This document shows positions 19,903 through 30,454 of a stretch of 64,000 nucleotides of DNA, piece after piece. A model generated the notes under the pieces. That model ran no database searches. It was not told the DNA's origin and was given only the letters and a program-made list of their open reading frames with translations. How positions within the stretch are numbered: position 1 is the stretch's first letter; every line of letters starts with the position of its first letter. Both the position numbers and the translations under genes were made by a program. This DNA comes from Malacoplasma penetrans HF-2 (GTDB lineage: Bacteria > Bacillota_I > Bacilli_A > Mycoplasmatales > Mycoplasmoidaceae): NCBI RefSeq assembly GCF_000011225.1, contig NC_004432.1:1178001-1242000 (forward strand). Reading direction: 5' to 3'.

Positions 19903-22119
19903 TTATTTTTGGTTCAAACTTCTAATTGAAACATGTTGTTTTAAAAAAGATTTTTTACCATACTGAGGATTTTTAAATGAAACATCAATGATGTTACCAC
20001 TTACATTCAAAACAATTCCTTCACCAAATTTATCATGAATTATTAACTCACCAACATAATATGTTTTTTCAGATTCATGAAATTTAGAGTGGTCTACTTT
20101 TGAACCATTATTAGAATTATTAAATTGAGTTGATGCTTTAAACTTAGTTTGATTTTTAGTGATTAATCTTTTTTCAATTAATGCATCTCCAATTTCAGAA
20201 ATAAATCTAGATGGTTCTCTTTCCATTTCTCTATTCCCAAAAAACGAAGTTCCATTACAACAAGATATATAAAGATTTTCTTTAGCTCTTGTAATAGCAA
20301 CATATGCTATTCTTCTTTCTTCATCTAAGTTACCTTCTTCTAATGATCTAATTGAAGGGAAAATGTTTTCATTAAACTGAATAATAAAAACAATTTTAAA
20401 TTCCAATCCCTTAGAAGCATGAACTGTCATTAAAGAAACAGAGTCTTGTTTATTTTTTTGATTTTCTTCTTCATCATTACTTGTTAATAAAGCAAGTTCT
20501 TGCAAGTAGAAATTTATATTAGATCCAGGATTATTTTGTTCAAAGTTTTTAGAAGCATTTTTTAATTCAATAATGTTTTCTGTTCTATGCTCTTCACCAT
20601 CTTCTTTAAGCATTTCATAATATTTTGTTTTTTCTACAATATCATCAATCATTTCAGAAATTGATCCATATTTTTTTTCTCTAATCTCAATCATAGAATC
20701 ATAAAAAGCTTTAACTGCATTTTTAGTTCTTGTTTGGATTCCTTCAATTTCATCAACAAATTTAAATGCTGCAAATGTAGAAATATTATTTAATACAGCA
20801 TAATTTTTAATTTTAAAATATGTTGCTTCACTAATTTGTCTTCTTGGAGTGTTATAAATTCTAGTTAAACTGACTTCATCACTATTAACAATTAACTTCA
20901 TGTAAGCAATAATATCTTTAACTTCTTTTCTTTGGTAGAATTTGAAACCACCAAAAATTCTATAAGGAATTCTGTAATTACTTAAAAACTCTTCAATGTT
21001 TCTAGATAAGTAATTAGCCCTATAAAGAATGGCAATGTCTTTGTAGTTATATTTTTTTGAGTCAACTAAATCTTTAATTCTTGTACAAACAAATTTAGAT
21101 TCTAAATTTTGATCATCTGCTTCAAAATAAATTATTTCACTTTCAGTGCTTGAATCAGTATATAGATTTTTCTTAATTCTATTTTTGTTTTTCTGAATTA
21201 GAGAATTAGCTATATTTAAAATATTTTTTGTAGAACGGTAATTTTTTTCTAAAACAATTGTTAAAGAGTCAGAAAAATCTTTTTTAAATACTTCAAAAAT
21301 ATTTTCTTGTGCACCTCTTCATGAATAAATCATTTGATCAGGATCACCAACTGCAAAAATATTTTTAAAGTTCTTACTTAACAATTTAATGATTTGGTAT
21401 TGATCATAGTTTGTATCTTGAAACTCATCTACTAATATATAGTCAAATCTATTTTGTCATTTAGTTCTAATTTCTTCAATTTCTAAAACTCTTCTAGCAT
21501 ATTTAATTAAGTCATCAAAATCTAATAAATTCCCATCTCTTAAAAAATTTATATAACCTTCATAAACTGCTGCAAAAATATCTTTTTTAACTTTACCATC
21601 ATAAGTATTATCTAAAAAAGATAATCACTCATATACATCATTTGCATCATAGATATTGTCAGATTTCAATTTAGAAATTCATGATAAACAAACTTTATAA
21701 TTAAGAATTTGTTTATCAAAATTATTTAATTTATAGATTTCTTTTAAAATTGAGTTTTGGTCATCTTCATCAATAATTGTGAAGTTGCTATTTATTTTCC
21801 CAATATTCAATTCTTTAATATCTTCTCTTAAGATTCTTAAACACACTGAGTGAAATGTTCCAATATATTTAAAAGAACGATTAGGTATTACTTTAGTAAT
21901 TCTGTCTTTCATTTCATTTGCAGCTTTATTAGTAAAAGTAAATCCAAGAATTCTATCACTCACATAATTTAATTCATTTAATAAATATACTGCACGATAA
22001 GTTAATACTGCAGTTTTACCACTACCAGCTCCTGCAATCACCATTAAAGGAACATCATCTGGAGCAGTTATTGCTTCATATTGTTTTTCATTAAATGAAT
22101 CATATATTGTTTTTTGCAT
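19903..22119 (-). CDS. pcrA: UvrD/PcrA-type DNA helicase
   Basis: 738 aa superfamily-1A helicase unwinding DNA in repair and plasmid or replication restart. Walker [10 protein letters not shown] at 29-37, Q-motif [11 protein letters not shown] before it, Walker B near [11 protein letters not shown], motif V/VI region [18 protein letters not shown] and [20 protein letters not shown], and a C-terminal Tudor-like patch ([26 protein letters not shown]) that binds RNA polymerase in PcrA. Start ATG at 22119, two nt after the stop of the RDD gene, so probably co-transcribed with it. Confidence 0.94.
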
Positions 22120-22121
22120 GT

Positions 22122-22919
22122 TTAATTAGTCTCCTTGTCAAAAATTTCATCTGGATTAATTTCACCAGGTAAATTGTATTTAATTACTGGTTGTTTTTTG
22201 TTTTTATAATTTAAATTATTATTTTTTTCATCTGAATAAGTTTCAACCATTTTCACAACAACAGTACTGCTAATATGATCAGTAAAAGATCTTTTTCTAC
22301 TTGTACATGCAACATTAACTATTAAAACAATATTTAATAATCCAATACATGTAAAAAATGCTTGAAAGACTATTGCAACCACATTATTTGTTGAACCATT
22401 TAATGTATCAGATCTAGTTTGATTTAATAAAAAATCAATTACATCCTTTTTATCAAATAAAGCAACTATTCCTAGAATTAGAATTGCAAAAGAAATTAAT
22501 ATAGTAGTTAGTAATTCTCTAACTAGTAATTGAACCAAAAATAAGAAGTGAATGTTTTTAAATATTTTTCTATTTTCATTTATTAATTTTAAAGAAGTGC
22601 TATAAATTCTAATTTTAAAAATTTTGGAAAATAAAGTATATCCTTGTGCAACAAAAGGCACAAAAACAAAATAAGATAAAAAAATAACAAAAACAAAAAA
22701 AGTAAATAAAAAGATTCTTCATGAATCTATTGAATATCATAAATCAGGATTATTAGTAGATGAAAAATTATAATTTAAATAATTTGAAAAAATAGCAAAG
22801 AATATAGCTACTAGAATTAAAAAAACTAAAATCAAATCTAAAAATCTAGTTAATGTTCTAGATAGTGCACTTGCTAAATTATATTTTTTCTTTTGATTTT
22901 TATCTAAATTATAATCCAC
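22122..22919 (-). CDS. RDD-family membrane protein
   Basis: 265 aa with about four hydrophobic segments (LDLILVFLILVAIFFAIF, IFLFTFFVFVIFLSYFVFVPF, ILISFAILILGIVALF, AIVFQAFFTCIGLLNIVLIV). The SRTLTRFLDLILV start and FVAQGYTLFSKIFKIRI region match RDD proteins, a small family of unknown function linked to ion or solute exchange. The hydrophilic tail carries KRSFTDHISSTVVV, also typical. Start is a GTG at 22919 with an excellent GGGGG ribosome binding site. The gene ends 2 nt before pcrA and starts 13 nt after the GT2 gene. Confidence 0.78.
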
Positions 22920-22932
22920 TACTTATCCCCCA

Positions 22933-23892
22933 TTAACTAATTAAATTTTTCTTCACAAAACTATATGTTGGTTTAAATCCTTTTATATAGTCTTTTAAAT
23001 GAGTATTAATTAATAAATTTAACGATTTATTTTTTTTATATGAAACATCAATTTTTTCTAGAGTTTCTCAAGCTTTAGTAATTGCAATTGATAAGATTTT
23101 TTCATTTGAATATGAATCAAACATTTTAATTAAAAAATCTTCAATACACAATTTTGGTAGTCAAACTTGAAAACAATTTTTAATATTATTTTCTAACTGT
23201 GATTCACTAATTTTAAATGACAAAATAAAAGCAGCTTCTAAAATGTCATAAAGATTATAAGTGTATCTAACACCATTTTCACTTCTATGGAAATCAATTA
23301 ATTTTTTAGAAGCAAAATAAGCCATTTCATAATTTAATAAAACATCAAATAAATATAGTGGATATAAATTTTTGTAGTTAATAAATAAGATTTTATTTTT
23401 TTCTAAAAATTTCTTTCTGAAAACTTTATTTCTTATTGTGATTGAGCAATTTACAATTCAAGAAGAAATATCTGAATTTTTACTTTCATTCAACAATTCA
23501 ACATCATTTGAAATGTCATCATTTAAATTACTTACATTTGTTTTGAAACTAATGAAGTCATATTTTTTTGTTTTTGTAATATTGATAATTTCTTCAACAA
23601 AATCAGGACTAAATAAGTTACTATGTTCAGCAAAATAAACATATTCACCACTTGCTTTTTCTAAACCTAAATTATATGAAAAAGATCTCCCATAGTTTTC
23701 AAACAATCTAACAATTTTGAATTTCTTATCTGATAAGTCAAATTTATTTAAAATGTTTTTACATTCATCAGAAGCAAAGTCATCTATAAATATCACTTCA
23801 AAATTATTGCTAGTTTGCTCTAACAGTGATTTAATAGATTTCTCTAAATTAACAGAATTATTATATAAATGATAAATAAATGTAATTTTCAT
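22933..23892 (-). CDS. GT2-family glycosyltransferase-like protein
   Basis: 319 aa. The N-terminal GT-A nucleotide-binding half is recognisable: MKITFIYHLYNNSVNLEKSIKSLL, then EVIFIDDFASDEC, then RNYG-type FENYGRSFSYNLGLEKASGEYVYFAEHSN. The DxD position reads AEHSN, so the usual metal-binding aspartates are not evident and activity may be lost or altered. The C-terminal 170 residues are helical and hydrophilic. It precedes the RDD gene by 13 nt and probably shares its transcript. Confidence 0.75.
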
Positions 23893-23949
23893 ATTTTAGA
23901 CCTAATTATACAGTTAATATTATAAATTAAAGATAAACTCAAAAATTAA

Positions 23950-23976
23950 AAAATAGCAATTTTTCAATTGCTATTT
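23950..23976 (-). terminator. Terminator after the 100-aa TM protein
   Basis: AAATAGCAATT / AATTGCTATTT arms with a T run on the minus strand, about 20 nt after the stop. Confidence 0.65.
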
Positions 23977-23997
23977 AAATTTAAATAATTTTAGAAA

Positions 23998-24300
23998 TTA
24001 AGTAAGATTAGAAACAAATTTTGAAACATTACTAGAAGTAATATCAAATACAATATCAATTTGCTGAGTAGAAGAAGTTAATTTATTTTTAGTTAGTCAT
24101 ATTAATACACCAACAGCAACAACACAAATAATAAATATAACAACAGTTATACATAATATTATTATTTGGTTTCTTCTCTTCTCTTTGCTAACTTCTTGTT
24201 TCCCAAATTGATCATCATCAATTTTGTGAGTTAGAAAATCAAAGAAAGATGATTTTTTCTTCTTATCATCATTGTTATTTTTTCTATCAACTTGTTTCAT
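23998..24300 (-). CDS. Hypothetical single-pass membrane protein, 100 aa
   Basis: Not recognised. Lys/Asp-rich cytoplasmic N-terminus of about 44 residues (MKQVDRKNNNDDKKKKSSFFDF), a single strong TM segment (IIILCITVVIFIICVVAVGVLIWL), and a Ser/Thr-rich outer tail of about 30 residues ending SKFVSNLT. A TGA codon gives the Trp just after the TM helix. It starts 25 nt after the aminopeptidase stop and may be in the same transcript. Similar in build to the 81-aa protein at 54631-54876, without clear sequence identity. Confidence 0.7.
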
Positions 24301-24325
24301 ATTTAAGATATTCTACTTTATGTAA

Positions 24326-25678
24326 TTATATTTGAGTTTTTGCAAAGTTGTATAAGGTCTTAATCATTGTACCTTGACCCATGTTTTTAACATCTGTAGT
24401 TAAAGCGACATCTAAGTGAATGTAATCAACACCATGAGTGAATTCAACTAAGAAACATGCAGCACTAGAACTTCCTGCTCTTCTGTCATTACTATTACAG
24501 TTTGCAATATCAGCAATTCTAGAATCTAGAGATTTTCTGTAATCTTCATGTAATGGTAATCTTCATACATATTCACCAGATTTATCAGCTGTTTTTTCAA
24601 ATACTTTTCAGTCATTATCATTAGTTGCTCAAACACCAGAGTAAACATCTCCTAATGAGAATACCATTGCACCAGTTAATGTTGCAATATCAACTAATTT
24701 TGTAGCATTATATTTTTTAACTGCATAAGATAATCCATCAGCTAATACTAATCTACCTTCAGCATCAGTGTTATCAATTTCAACTGTTTTTCCTGAGTGT
24801 GAAACAATAATGTCATCTGGTCTAATTGCTGTTGCACCAGGTAAGTTTTCAGTCATAGCACCAATTCCAACAACATTTGTTCTAATATTGTTTTTAGCTA
24901 ATGCATATACAGTTGCCATTACTGCAGCTGCACCTGACATGTCAAATTTCATTCATCTCATGTAAGTCATAGTTTTAATATTCATACCACCTGAGTCATA
25001 TGTAATACCTTTACCTACATAAGCAAACTTTTCATTAGAACTTGGGTTATTTAAATATTCAACACAAATCAATCTAGGTTCTCTAATACTTCCAGCATTC
25101 ACACCTAATAAAAGATTCATTTTTTCTCTTTTTAAATCTTCTTTATTTAAAACAGAAATTGAAACTTTATCTTGTACATCTGCAAATAATTTTTTAACTT
25201 CTTCTACAAATGATTCTGGGTAAATTTGACTACTTGGTCTATCTTGTAAGTTTCTACAGAAGTATTGAGCATCACTTATAACAATAGCATTTGTAATTAC
25301 TTGTTTGTATTTTTCATTAACTGTATATTTTAATTTATATCCTGATTCAACTTTTTGTTTCATAGTGAAAGGAATTTTTTGATTAAATCTAAAAGCAATC
25401 ACTAAAACTGTTAATAGATCTTCAATTTCAGATTCATCACTCAATCCAAAAACTTCAATGAAACTTGTTAAATCTACATCAATATCTCTTTTGAAATTTT
25501 CTGTAGCTCTTTTAACATAGTCATCAATTCTTGGTAAATCTTTTTTGTTTTTATCAACTAAGAAATATACAATATTTTCTTTTTCAAAAGTTTCATATGC
25601 TTTTTTGCTATCAGTATTTAATTCACTTCTGATATCTAAAGCTTTAAAAGTAATTTGTTTTCTATCTAAATTTTCCAT
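24326..25678 (-). CDS. pepA: M17 leucyl aminopeptidase
   Basis: Cytoplasmic two-metal exopeptidase removing N-terminal residues from peptides, likely processing peptides taken up by Opp. 450 aa, normal for the family. Conserved motifs: VGKGITYDSGGMNIK near 240, MKFDMSGAAAVM near 260 and the signature NTDAEGRLVLADGLSY near 315, which supply the metal ligands and active-site Lys and Arg. TGA encodes Trp in the conserved YMRWMKFDM. ATG at 25678. No promoter box is obvious in the AT-rich 160 nt before it. Confidence 0.95.
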
Positions 25679-25838
25679 ATTTTATCCTTTATTTCATTTA
25701 TTAATATATGAATTCATTATCATTATTTTATATATAAATATCTAAAATAATTAATTATTCATTTACAAATTAAAAAATATTGAATTTAACAAAATTTTTA
25801 TAACTTGTGTTTTTTATTGATTGTTATTTTTTTACTTA

Positions 25839-26546
25839 TTATTCAGACACTATTACAGTTGCTGGAACTAAAACAATGTCATGCAATTTATAACCTTTTT
25901 TAATTATTTTAATAACTTTGTTAGGTTGTGTATTTGGAGCTTTTTGAGTTTCAAAAGCTTGCATTACTTCAGCATTAAAATCATCATTTAAATTTACAGG
26001 AATTTCAGTAATTCCATTTTGTTGAAAATAGTTCTTAAACATATTTGCAAACATTTGAAAACCTTTTAAATAATTAGCAATTTCAGGATTTGTAACTTTT
26101 GAGTTAACTGCTAATTCAAAGTTAGAAACAATATCAATTAATTCAATAGCTGAGCTTTTAAGAGCATATTTTTTTGCATGCTTTAATTCTGTTTCATATT
26201 TAGCTTGGAATTCTTTTATTTTTTCATCTAGCTTTGTTTGTGCTTCACTAGCTTTTTTAATAACTTCAGATTTAAAGTTTTCGTTTAATAAATTTATTTG
26301 TCTTTCTAGTGATTCAATCTTTGCTTGTTTATTATTATTTTCATTTTTTAATGAATCAACTAAATGGTTTAATTTTTTGATATCATTTTTTAATTTATTT
26401 TTTTTACCACCATCATCAAAATTAGCATCATTTAAATCAGATTGATCTTCATGTAAATTTTCTTTTTTTACATTATTGTTATCTTTTTGAGACTGTTGGT
26501 TTTTTTCGTGAAATTCATTATTATGTTTTTGATTTTTATTTTCCAT
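25839..26546 (-). CDS. grpE: GrpE, DnaK nucleotide-exchange factor
   Basis: 235 aa. An Asn/Gln/Lys-rich disordered N-terminus of about 50 residues is followed by the long GrpE coiled coil (KLNHLVDSLKNENNNKQAKIESLERQINLL) and the C-terminal beta-wing domain with the family signature VMQAFETQKAPNTQPNKVIKIIKKGYKLHDIVLVPATVIVSE. Promotes ADP release from DnaK. Starts 3 nt after the dnaJ stop, so translated from one mRNA with it. Confidence 0.95.
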   Translation of the reverse strand: MENKNQKHNNEFHEKNQQSQKDNNNVKKENLHEDQSDLNDANFDDGGKKNKLKNDIKKLNHLVDSLKNENNNKQAKIESLERQINLLNENFKSEVIKKASEAQTKLDEKIKEFQAKYETELKHAKKYALKSSAIELIDIVSNFELAVNSKVTNPEIANYLKGFQMFANMFKNYFQQNGITEIPVNLNDDFNAEVMQAFETQKAPNTQPNKVIKIIKKGYKLHDIVLVPATVIVSE

Positions 26547-26549
26547 ACC

Positions 26550-27716
26550 CTAATTAATTTCCTTTCTAGCTTCTTTTAAATATTTCTCAATTTCATCATT
26601 TGTTTCTTGTGCAAACTTAGATAAGGATTTTAATTCTGCACTACTAAATCTTTTAGCTGATGTATATTCTACAACTGCAAATAAATCACCATTGCTACCA
26701 AATCTTTTTGTTGATTTAACACCGTGAGAAGGAACAGTAATAATCTCACCATTTCTAGTTCCCGGTTTCATTTTTATTGATTTGATTCCAAAAGGAGTTG
26801 GGATATTAGCTTCACCACCTACTATTGCTAGAATTGGATCAACCTTTAAAATCACATAAATGTCATTCCCTTTTCTAGAAAATATCTTACTAGGTTTGAT
26901 TTGAATATTAATGTATAAGTCACCAGTTTTTCCACCAACCACTGATCCTTTTCCACTAACTTTCAAATGTTCATCATTTGAAACACCACCTGGAATTTCA
27001 ACATCTATTTCAACTCTTTCTTCATGAACTTTTCTTCCTTTACAAGAATTACATTTCTTATGGATTTCTTTACCTTCTCCGTTACATCTACTACAGATGT
27101 TTTGAGATTGAATAATTCCCATAATTGTTCTTTTTTGAGTAATTTCAACACCAGAACCATTACAGTTACTACATGTAGAAATAGAACCTTCACTGTTGTC
27201 AGCACCACTACCATGACAAGATTCACAATCTTTTTCTATCTTGTATTCAATTGTCTTTTTAACACCAACTACAGATTCAACAAAAGTTAAAACTATTGAA
27301 ACAACTAAATTAGCTTCTCTTTGTTGAGAAGATGCACCTCTTCTACCACCACCAAAGAAATTTGAAAAGATGTCTTCAAATCCAGAACCTCCAAAGCTTT
27401 GTTCGAAGTGGGCTCCACCACCTCTTCCTCCACCAAAGAATTGATTAAAGATATCAAATGGATCAAATCCAGCTCCACCACCAAATTGTCCATCTACACC
27501 TTCATGACCAAATCTATCATAATTAGCTCTTTTATCAGGATCTGATAAAACCTCATATGCTTGATTTACTTCTTTAAATTTTTCTTCAGCATCTGGTTCT
27601 TTATTTCTATCAGGGTGATATTGCATTGCTTTTTTTCTAAAGGCAGATTTTATCTGATCATCAGTTGCATCTTTACTGACACCCAATACTTCATAGTAAT
27701 CTCTTTTAGATGACAT
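26550..27716 (-). CDS. dnaJ: Chaperone DnaJ (Hsp40)
   Basis: 388 aa type-I Hsp40 that stimulates DnaK ATPase and delivers substrates. J-domain at 1-70 with HPD in YHPDRNKEP, Gly/Phe-rich region at about 80-130, four zinc CxxCxGxG motifs between about 160 and 235 ([32 protein letters not shown]), then the C-terminal substrate-binding domains. Regulated by the CIRCE element just upstream. dnaK is not in the window. Confidence 0.97.
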
Positions 27717-27742
27717 TATTTAATACCTCAATAGATTAAATA

Positions 27743-27769
27743 TTATCACATTTAATTAATGAGTGCTAA
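27743..27769 (-). promoter_or_regulatory. CIRCE operator (HrcA site) before dnaJ-grpE
   Basis: Read on the minus strand: TTAGCACTC, nine spacer bases, then ATGTGATAA. The first half-site is a perfect CIRCE half (consensus TTAGCACTC-N9-GAGTGCTAA), the second matches at 6 of 9. A TATAAT lies about 15-20 nt upstream of it, so the operator overlaps the transcript start. Supports heat-shock control by HrcA. Confidence 0.85.
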
Positions 27770-27796
27770 TGAAAATAAACCCATTATAAAGATAAA

Positions 27797-27838
27797 AAAT
27801 AAAAAAAATAATCTTGGTATAACTACCAAAATTATTTA
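27797..27838 (-). terminator. Terminator upstream of the dnaJ promoter
   Basis: AATAATTTTGGTA / TACCAAGATTATT arms followed by eight T on the minus strand. It would end the minus-strand transcript of the 27951-28019 fragment before the heat-shock promoter. Confidence 0.7.
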
Positions 27839-27950
27839 GATTAAATTTATTAAATGCTTGTTAATGTAGTTTGTTTAAGTTTAAACACTAATTATAATTG
27901 AGTTCTTTATTGACTAATATAGATGGGACTTTCAATTCTATCTACTATAT

Positions 27951-28019
27951 CTATCTACTTATATCCAATGATTTGCCAAAACTAGTATCAGAACAAATTA
28001 TAAAAATATTTTTTGTCAT
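27951..28019 (-). pseudogene. 22-aa reading frame with good ribosome binding site, possible gene remnant
   Basis: AAAGGTAATAAT precedes an ATG at 28019; the frame reads MTKNIFIICSDTSFGKSLDI and soon stops at a run of TAG codons. The stretch looks like the first beta-strand and glycine loop of a nucleotide-binding protein cut short. Downstream sequence to 27840 keeps AT-rich, coding-like texture in other frames and ends at a terminator. I read it as a decayed gene start; a real 22-aa peptide is also possible. Confidence 0.25.
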
Positions 28020-28124
28020 ATTATTACCTTTCTTTTATCTATATAAATTACAAGAAATGTAGAAATAACAACAGATATCTTAATTTTAATTACATAAAAT
28101 AAGGGTGAAAAGAGGGTTAAAGGT

Positions 28125-28586
28125 ATGAAAGTAATATTTGTTTGTTTGGGTAATATTTGTAGAAGCCCAATGGCAGAATTTATTTGTAAACACTTATTAA
28201 AAACAAAATATAAGAATTTACACTTAAAAATAAGTAGTGCTGGTACTTCTGATTGAAATGAGGGTCAACCCATGCATAGAGGTACAGCTAAAAAACTAGA
28301 AGAAAATAATATTGAACATGAAGGATTTGTTAGTAAAAAGTTAACTAAAAAAATGTTTGATGATAATGACTTAATTATAGTAATGGATAATAGCAATTAC
28401 TCAAATGTTCTAGGCGAATTTCACAATAAAAGCAAAATTAAAAAGATAACAGAATATTTAGTAGAAAACAAATCTAAATATAATGAAGTTCCAGATCCAT
28501 GGTATACAAACAATTTTGAGGAAACTTATAAAATATTAAGTGAGTCAATTAACAACTTGTTAGCTAAATTAGAAAAAAATAATTAA
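28125..28586 (+). CDS. Low-molecular-weight protein-tyrosine phosphatase
   Basis: 153 aa, cytoplasmic LMW-PTP fold. P-loop CLGNICRSP at 7-15 gives the catalytic Cys and Arg (C-x5-R-S); the general-acid DP loop is present as VPDPWYTNNFEETYKIL near 125. SAGTSDWNEGQPMHRG follows the family pattern, with W encoded by TGA. Start ATG at 28125 behind AGAGG/AAAGG. Isolated plus-strand gene. A Ser/Thr kinase is present at 38451-39578 but no tyrosine kinase is seen, so the substrate is unknown; arsenate reductase of the same fold is less likely given the tyrosine-phosphatase-type DPWY loop. Confidence 0.9.
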
Positions 28587-29027
28587 AAAATTAATCAATA
28601 ATAAATTTAAAACTTCATTTAACTTGAAAATAATTATTCAATAAATATGATAAATTTCTTAATTATTGTTTTTAGAACCTTTATTACTACTATTCATTTT
28701 TAAATGTTTATTAAATTAAACAAATCAACTAATTGGATAGACAAATTAAATAACTATAACTTTTTTATGATTATAGTTATTTGGTGCTGATAACAGTATG
28801 CCATCAAACAATTTCATTAACAGACTTATGCAAATATCATGTTAGCAGTAGTATCACAATATAGGAAAAGCATTAAATTTATATTTATCAAATAATTAAT
28901 TTTAAAAATAATATATGTGAGTGCTCACTTGTTTATGCTGGAATTAACTTCAACTTTTAAAATAATTTTGATAATAAAAAAATATTTAAATCTTAGTTGT
29001 CCAAAATGTATTCATATTTATAAAAAG
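28587..29027. other. Intergenic region with a palindrome, no supported gene
   Basis: About 440 AT-rich nt. An inverted repeat at about 28746-28781 (AAATAACTATAA / TTATAGTTATTT) could form a hairpin. Between 28782 and 28860 the base composition is less extreme and short open stretches occur in two frames, without start or ribosome binding site. It could be the remains of a lost gene. Confidence 0.4.
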
Positions 29028-29054
29028 AAAAAAGGTTTATTATAAACCTTTTTT
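29028..29054 (-). terminator. Terminator overlapping the oxidoreductase stop codon
   Basis: Nearly perfect palindrome AAAAAAGGTTTAT / TATAAACCTTTTTT, whose right arm overlaps the TAA of the flavin oxidoreductase. Confidence 0.75.
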
Positions 29055-30093
29055 ACTTTACTAATTTTGCTCTTTCATATTGTTTAGGAAATTTTATATC
29101 AATATTTAAGTCTTCACTTGCTTGTATTGGTCAGTAAGGATTTCTTAATAATTGTCTACCAATATACACAGCATCTGCTGCTTCATTCTCAACTATTTTG
29201 TTAGCAGATTTAGCATCAACAATTAACCCTCCACCAATACAAGGAACATTAACATTTTGTTTTATTTCCAAACAAAAAGGTATTTGATAACAATCATATG
29301 CTGTTATCTTGGCATCTTCAGTAGTTCCACCAGTACTAACATCAATTGCATCAATTAGACTTTGTTTAATTAAAGGATTAAGCATTTCTATAAAATCTTG
29401 TGGTTTGTTACCATTAGGGTGTCAATCATATGCAGAAATTCTTACTATTATAGGATAATCTGACCCATTTGCTTTCTTTATTCCAGTTAATATTTCTTCT
29501 AATAATAATGCTTTATTTTGTCCATAAACATCATCTCTTTGATTTGAAATTGGAGTTAGAAAAGAAGAAAGCAAATATCCATGAGCTGCATGAATTTCTA
29601 CCATATCAAACCCTGCTTTTTTAGCTCTTATAGCAGCATCTATAAAATGCTGTTTTACTTCTTGAATTTCTTTTATTGTCATTTCAGTAGGGGTTAGATA
29701 ATTTACATATTTACTTTCAAACTTTATAGGACTTGGTCCATATATTTTATCTACATATTTTGATTCACATTTTCTTCCTGCATGTCCTAATTGGATTGCT
29801 GCTTTTGCTCCAAATTTATGTATAGCAGTAGCAATTTTAGATAAACCAAAAATAAATGAATCATCTCAAATACCTAAATCTTGATCAGTTATGTTTCCGT
29901 AATGTTGTTGAACAGATGTGGCTTCTACTATTATTAAACCAACTCCACCAATGCTTCTTGAACCATAGTGAAGGATATGAAAATCATTTACTTCTCCATT
30001 TTTTGCTGTATGCATACACATAGGAGGCATCACTATTCTATTTTTTATTTCAACATTTCCTATTTTAAAACTATCAAATAAATTCTTTTTCAT
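29053..30093 (-). CDS. Old-yellow-enzyme family NAD(P)H-dependent flavin oxidoreductase
   Basis: 346 aa FMN-binding TIM barrel. N-terminal IKNRIVMPPMCMHTA supplies the FMN phosphate-adjacent motif, QLGHAGRK near 100 and EIHAAHGYLLSSFLTPISNQR near 165 the active-site His pair (HAAHGYL), then IVRISAYDWHPNG, and the C-terminal FMN-phosphate loop GGGLIVDAKSANKI and DAVYIGRQLLRNPYWP. Resembles YqjM/NamA-type ene-reductases acting on enones or xenobiotic nitro compounds. Stand-alone gene with its own terminator; ATG at 30093. Confidence 0.92.
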
Positions 30094-30313
30094 GTTGAAC
30101 TCCCAAAATCTTTTTACATTAAACTCTTATTGTCTTGAACCAATAAGAGACACTTATTATTTATACGCTTAACAAAACATCTTTTATAAATAAATTTCAA
30201 TTTTATGAATGCTTATATAAAAAGCCAATTTATTTGGTTAACACCTTTGCTTATAATCTATATTGCTAAATCTTTTTATTAATTCTTTTTTACAAATAAT
30301 ATATAATAATATA

Positions 30314-30391
30314 GACGTCATAACATTAGAAGTGAATCGTGTCAGGATAGAAATATAGCAGCACTAAGCAATATCTTTTGTGTATGGCGTC
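30314..30391 (+). ncRNA. ffs: Signal recognition particle RNA (4.5S type)
   Basis: About 78 nt. The conserved SRP domain IV is seen as GTGTCAGGATAGAAATATAG followed by CAGCACTAAGC, with the asymmetric loop CAGG...AGCAG. The 5' GACGTCATA pairs with 3' TATGGCGTC allowing G:U, closing a single long hairpin, and the RNA ends in CTTTTTT, a built-in terminator. A TATAAT-like box sits just upstream at about 30300-30308. Binds Ffh to target membrane proteins. Length agrees with known mycoplasma 4.5S RNA. Confidence 0.88.
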
Positions 30392-30408
30392 TTTTTTATT
30401 AGAATTTA

Positions 30409-30454
30409 AAAAACTATTGGTGTATTTATTAAAAAATAAACCAATAGTTTTTTT
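30409..30454 (-). terminator. Terminator after the MATE gene
   Basis: AAAACTATTGGTGTATTTATT paired with its inverted copy AATAAACCAATAGTTTTTTT; overlaps the MATE stop codon. Also convergent with the SRP RNA gene. Confidence 0.75.

Noticed and set aside
27920..27950. RNase P RNA, suggested by GAAAGTCC on the minus strand
   Set aside because: No other conserved P RNA elements and the region is too short, bounded by a terminator and another promoter.
28587..29027. Transposase or lipoprotein remnant
   Set aside because: Short open stretches show no recognisable motif, and no inverted terminal repeats or duplicated target site were found.
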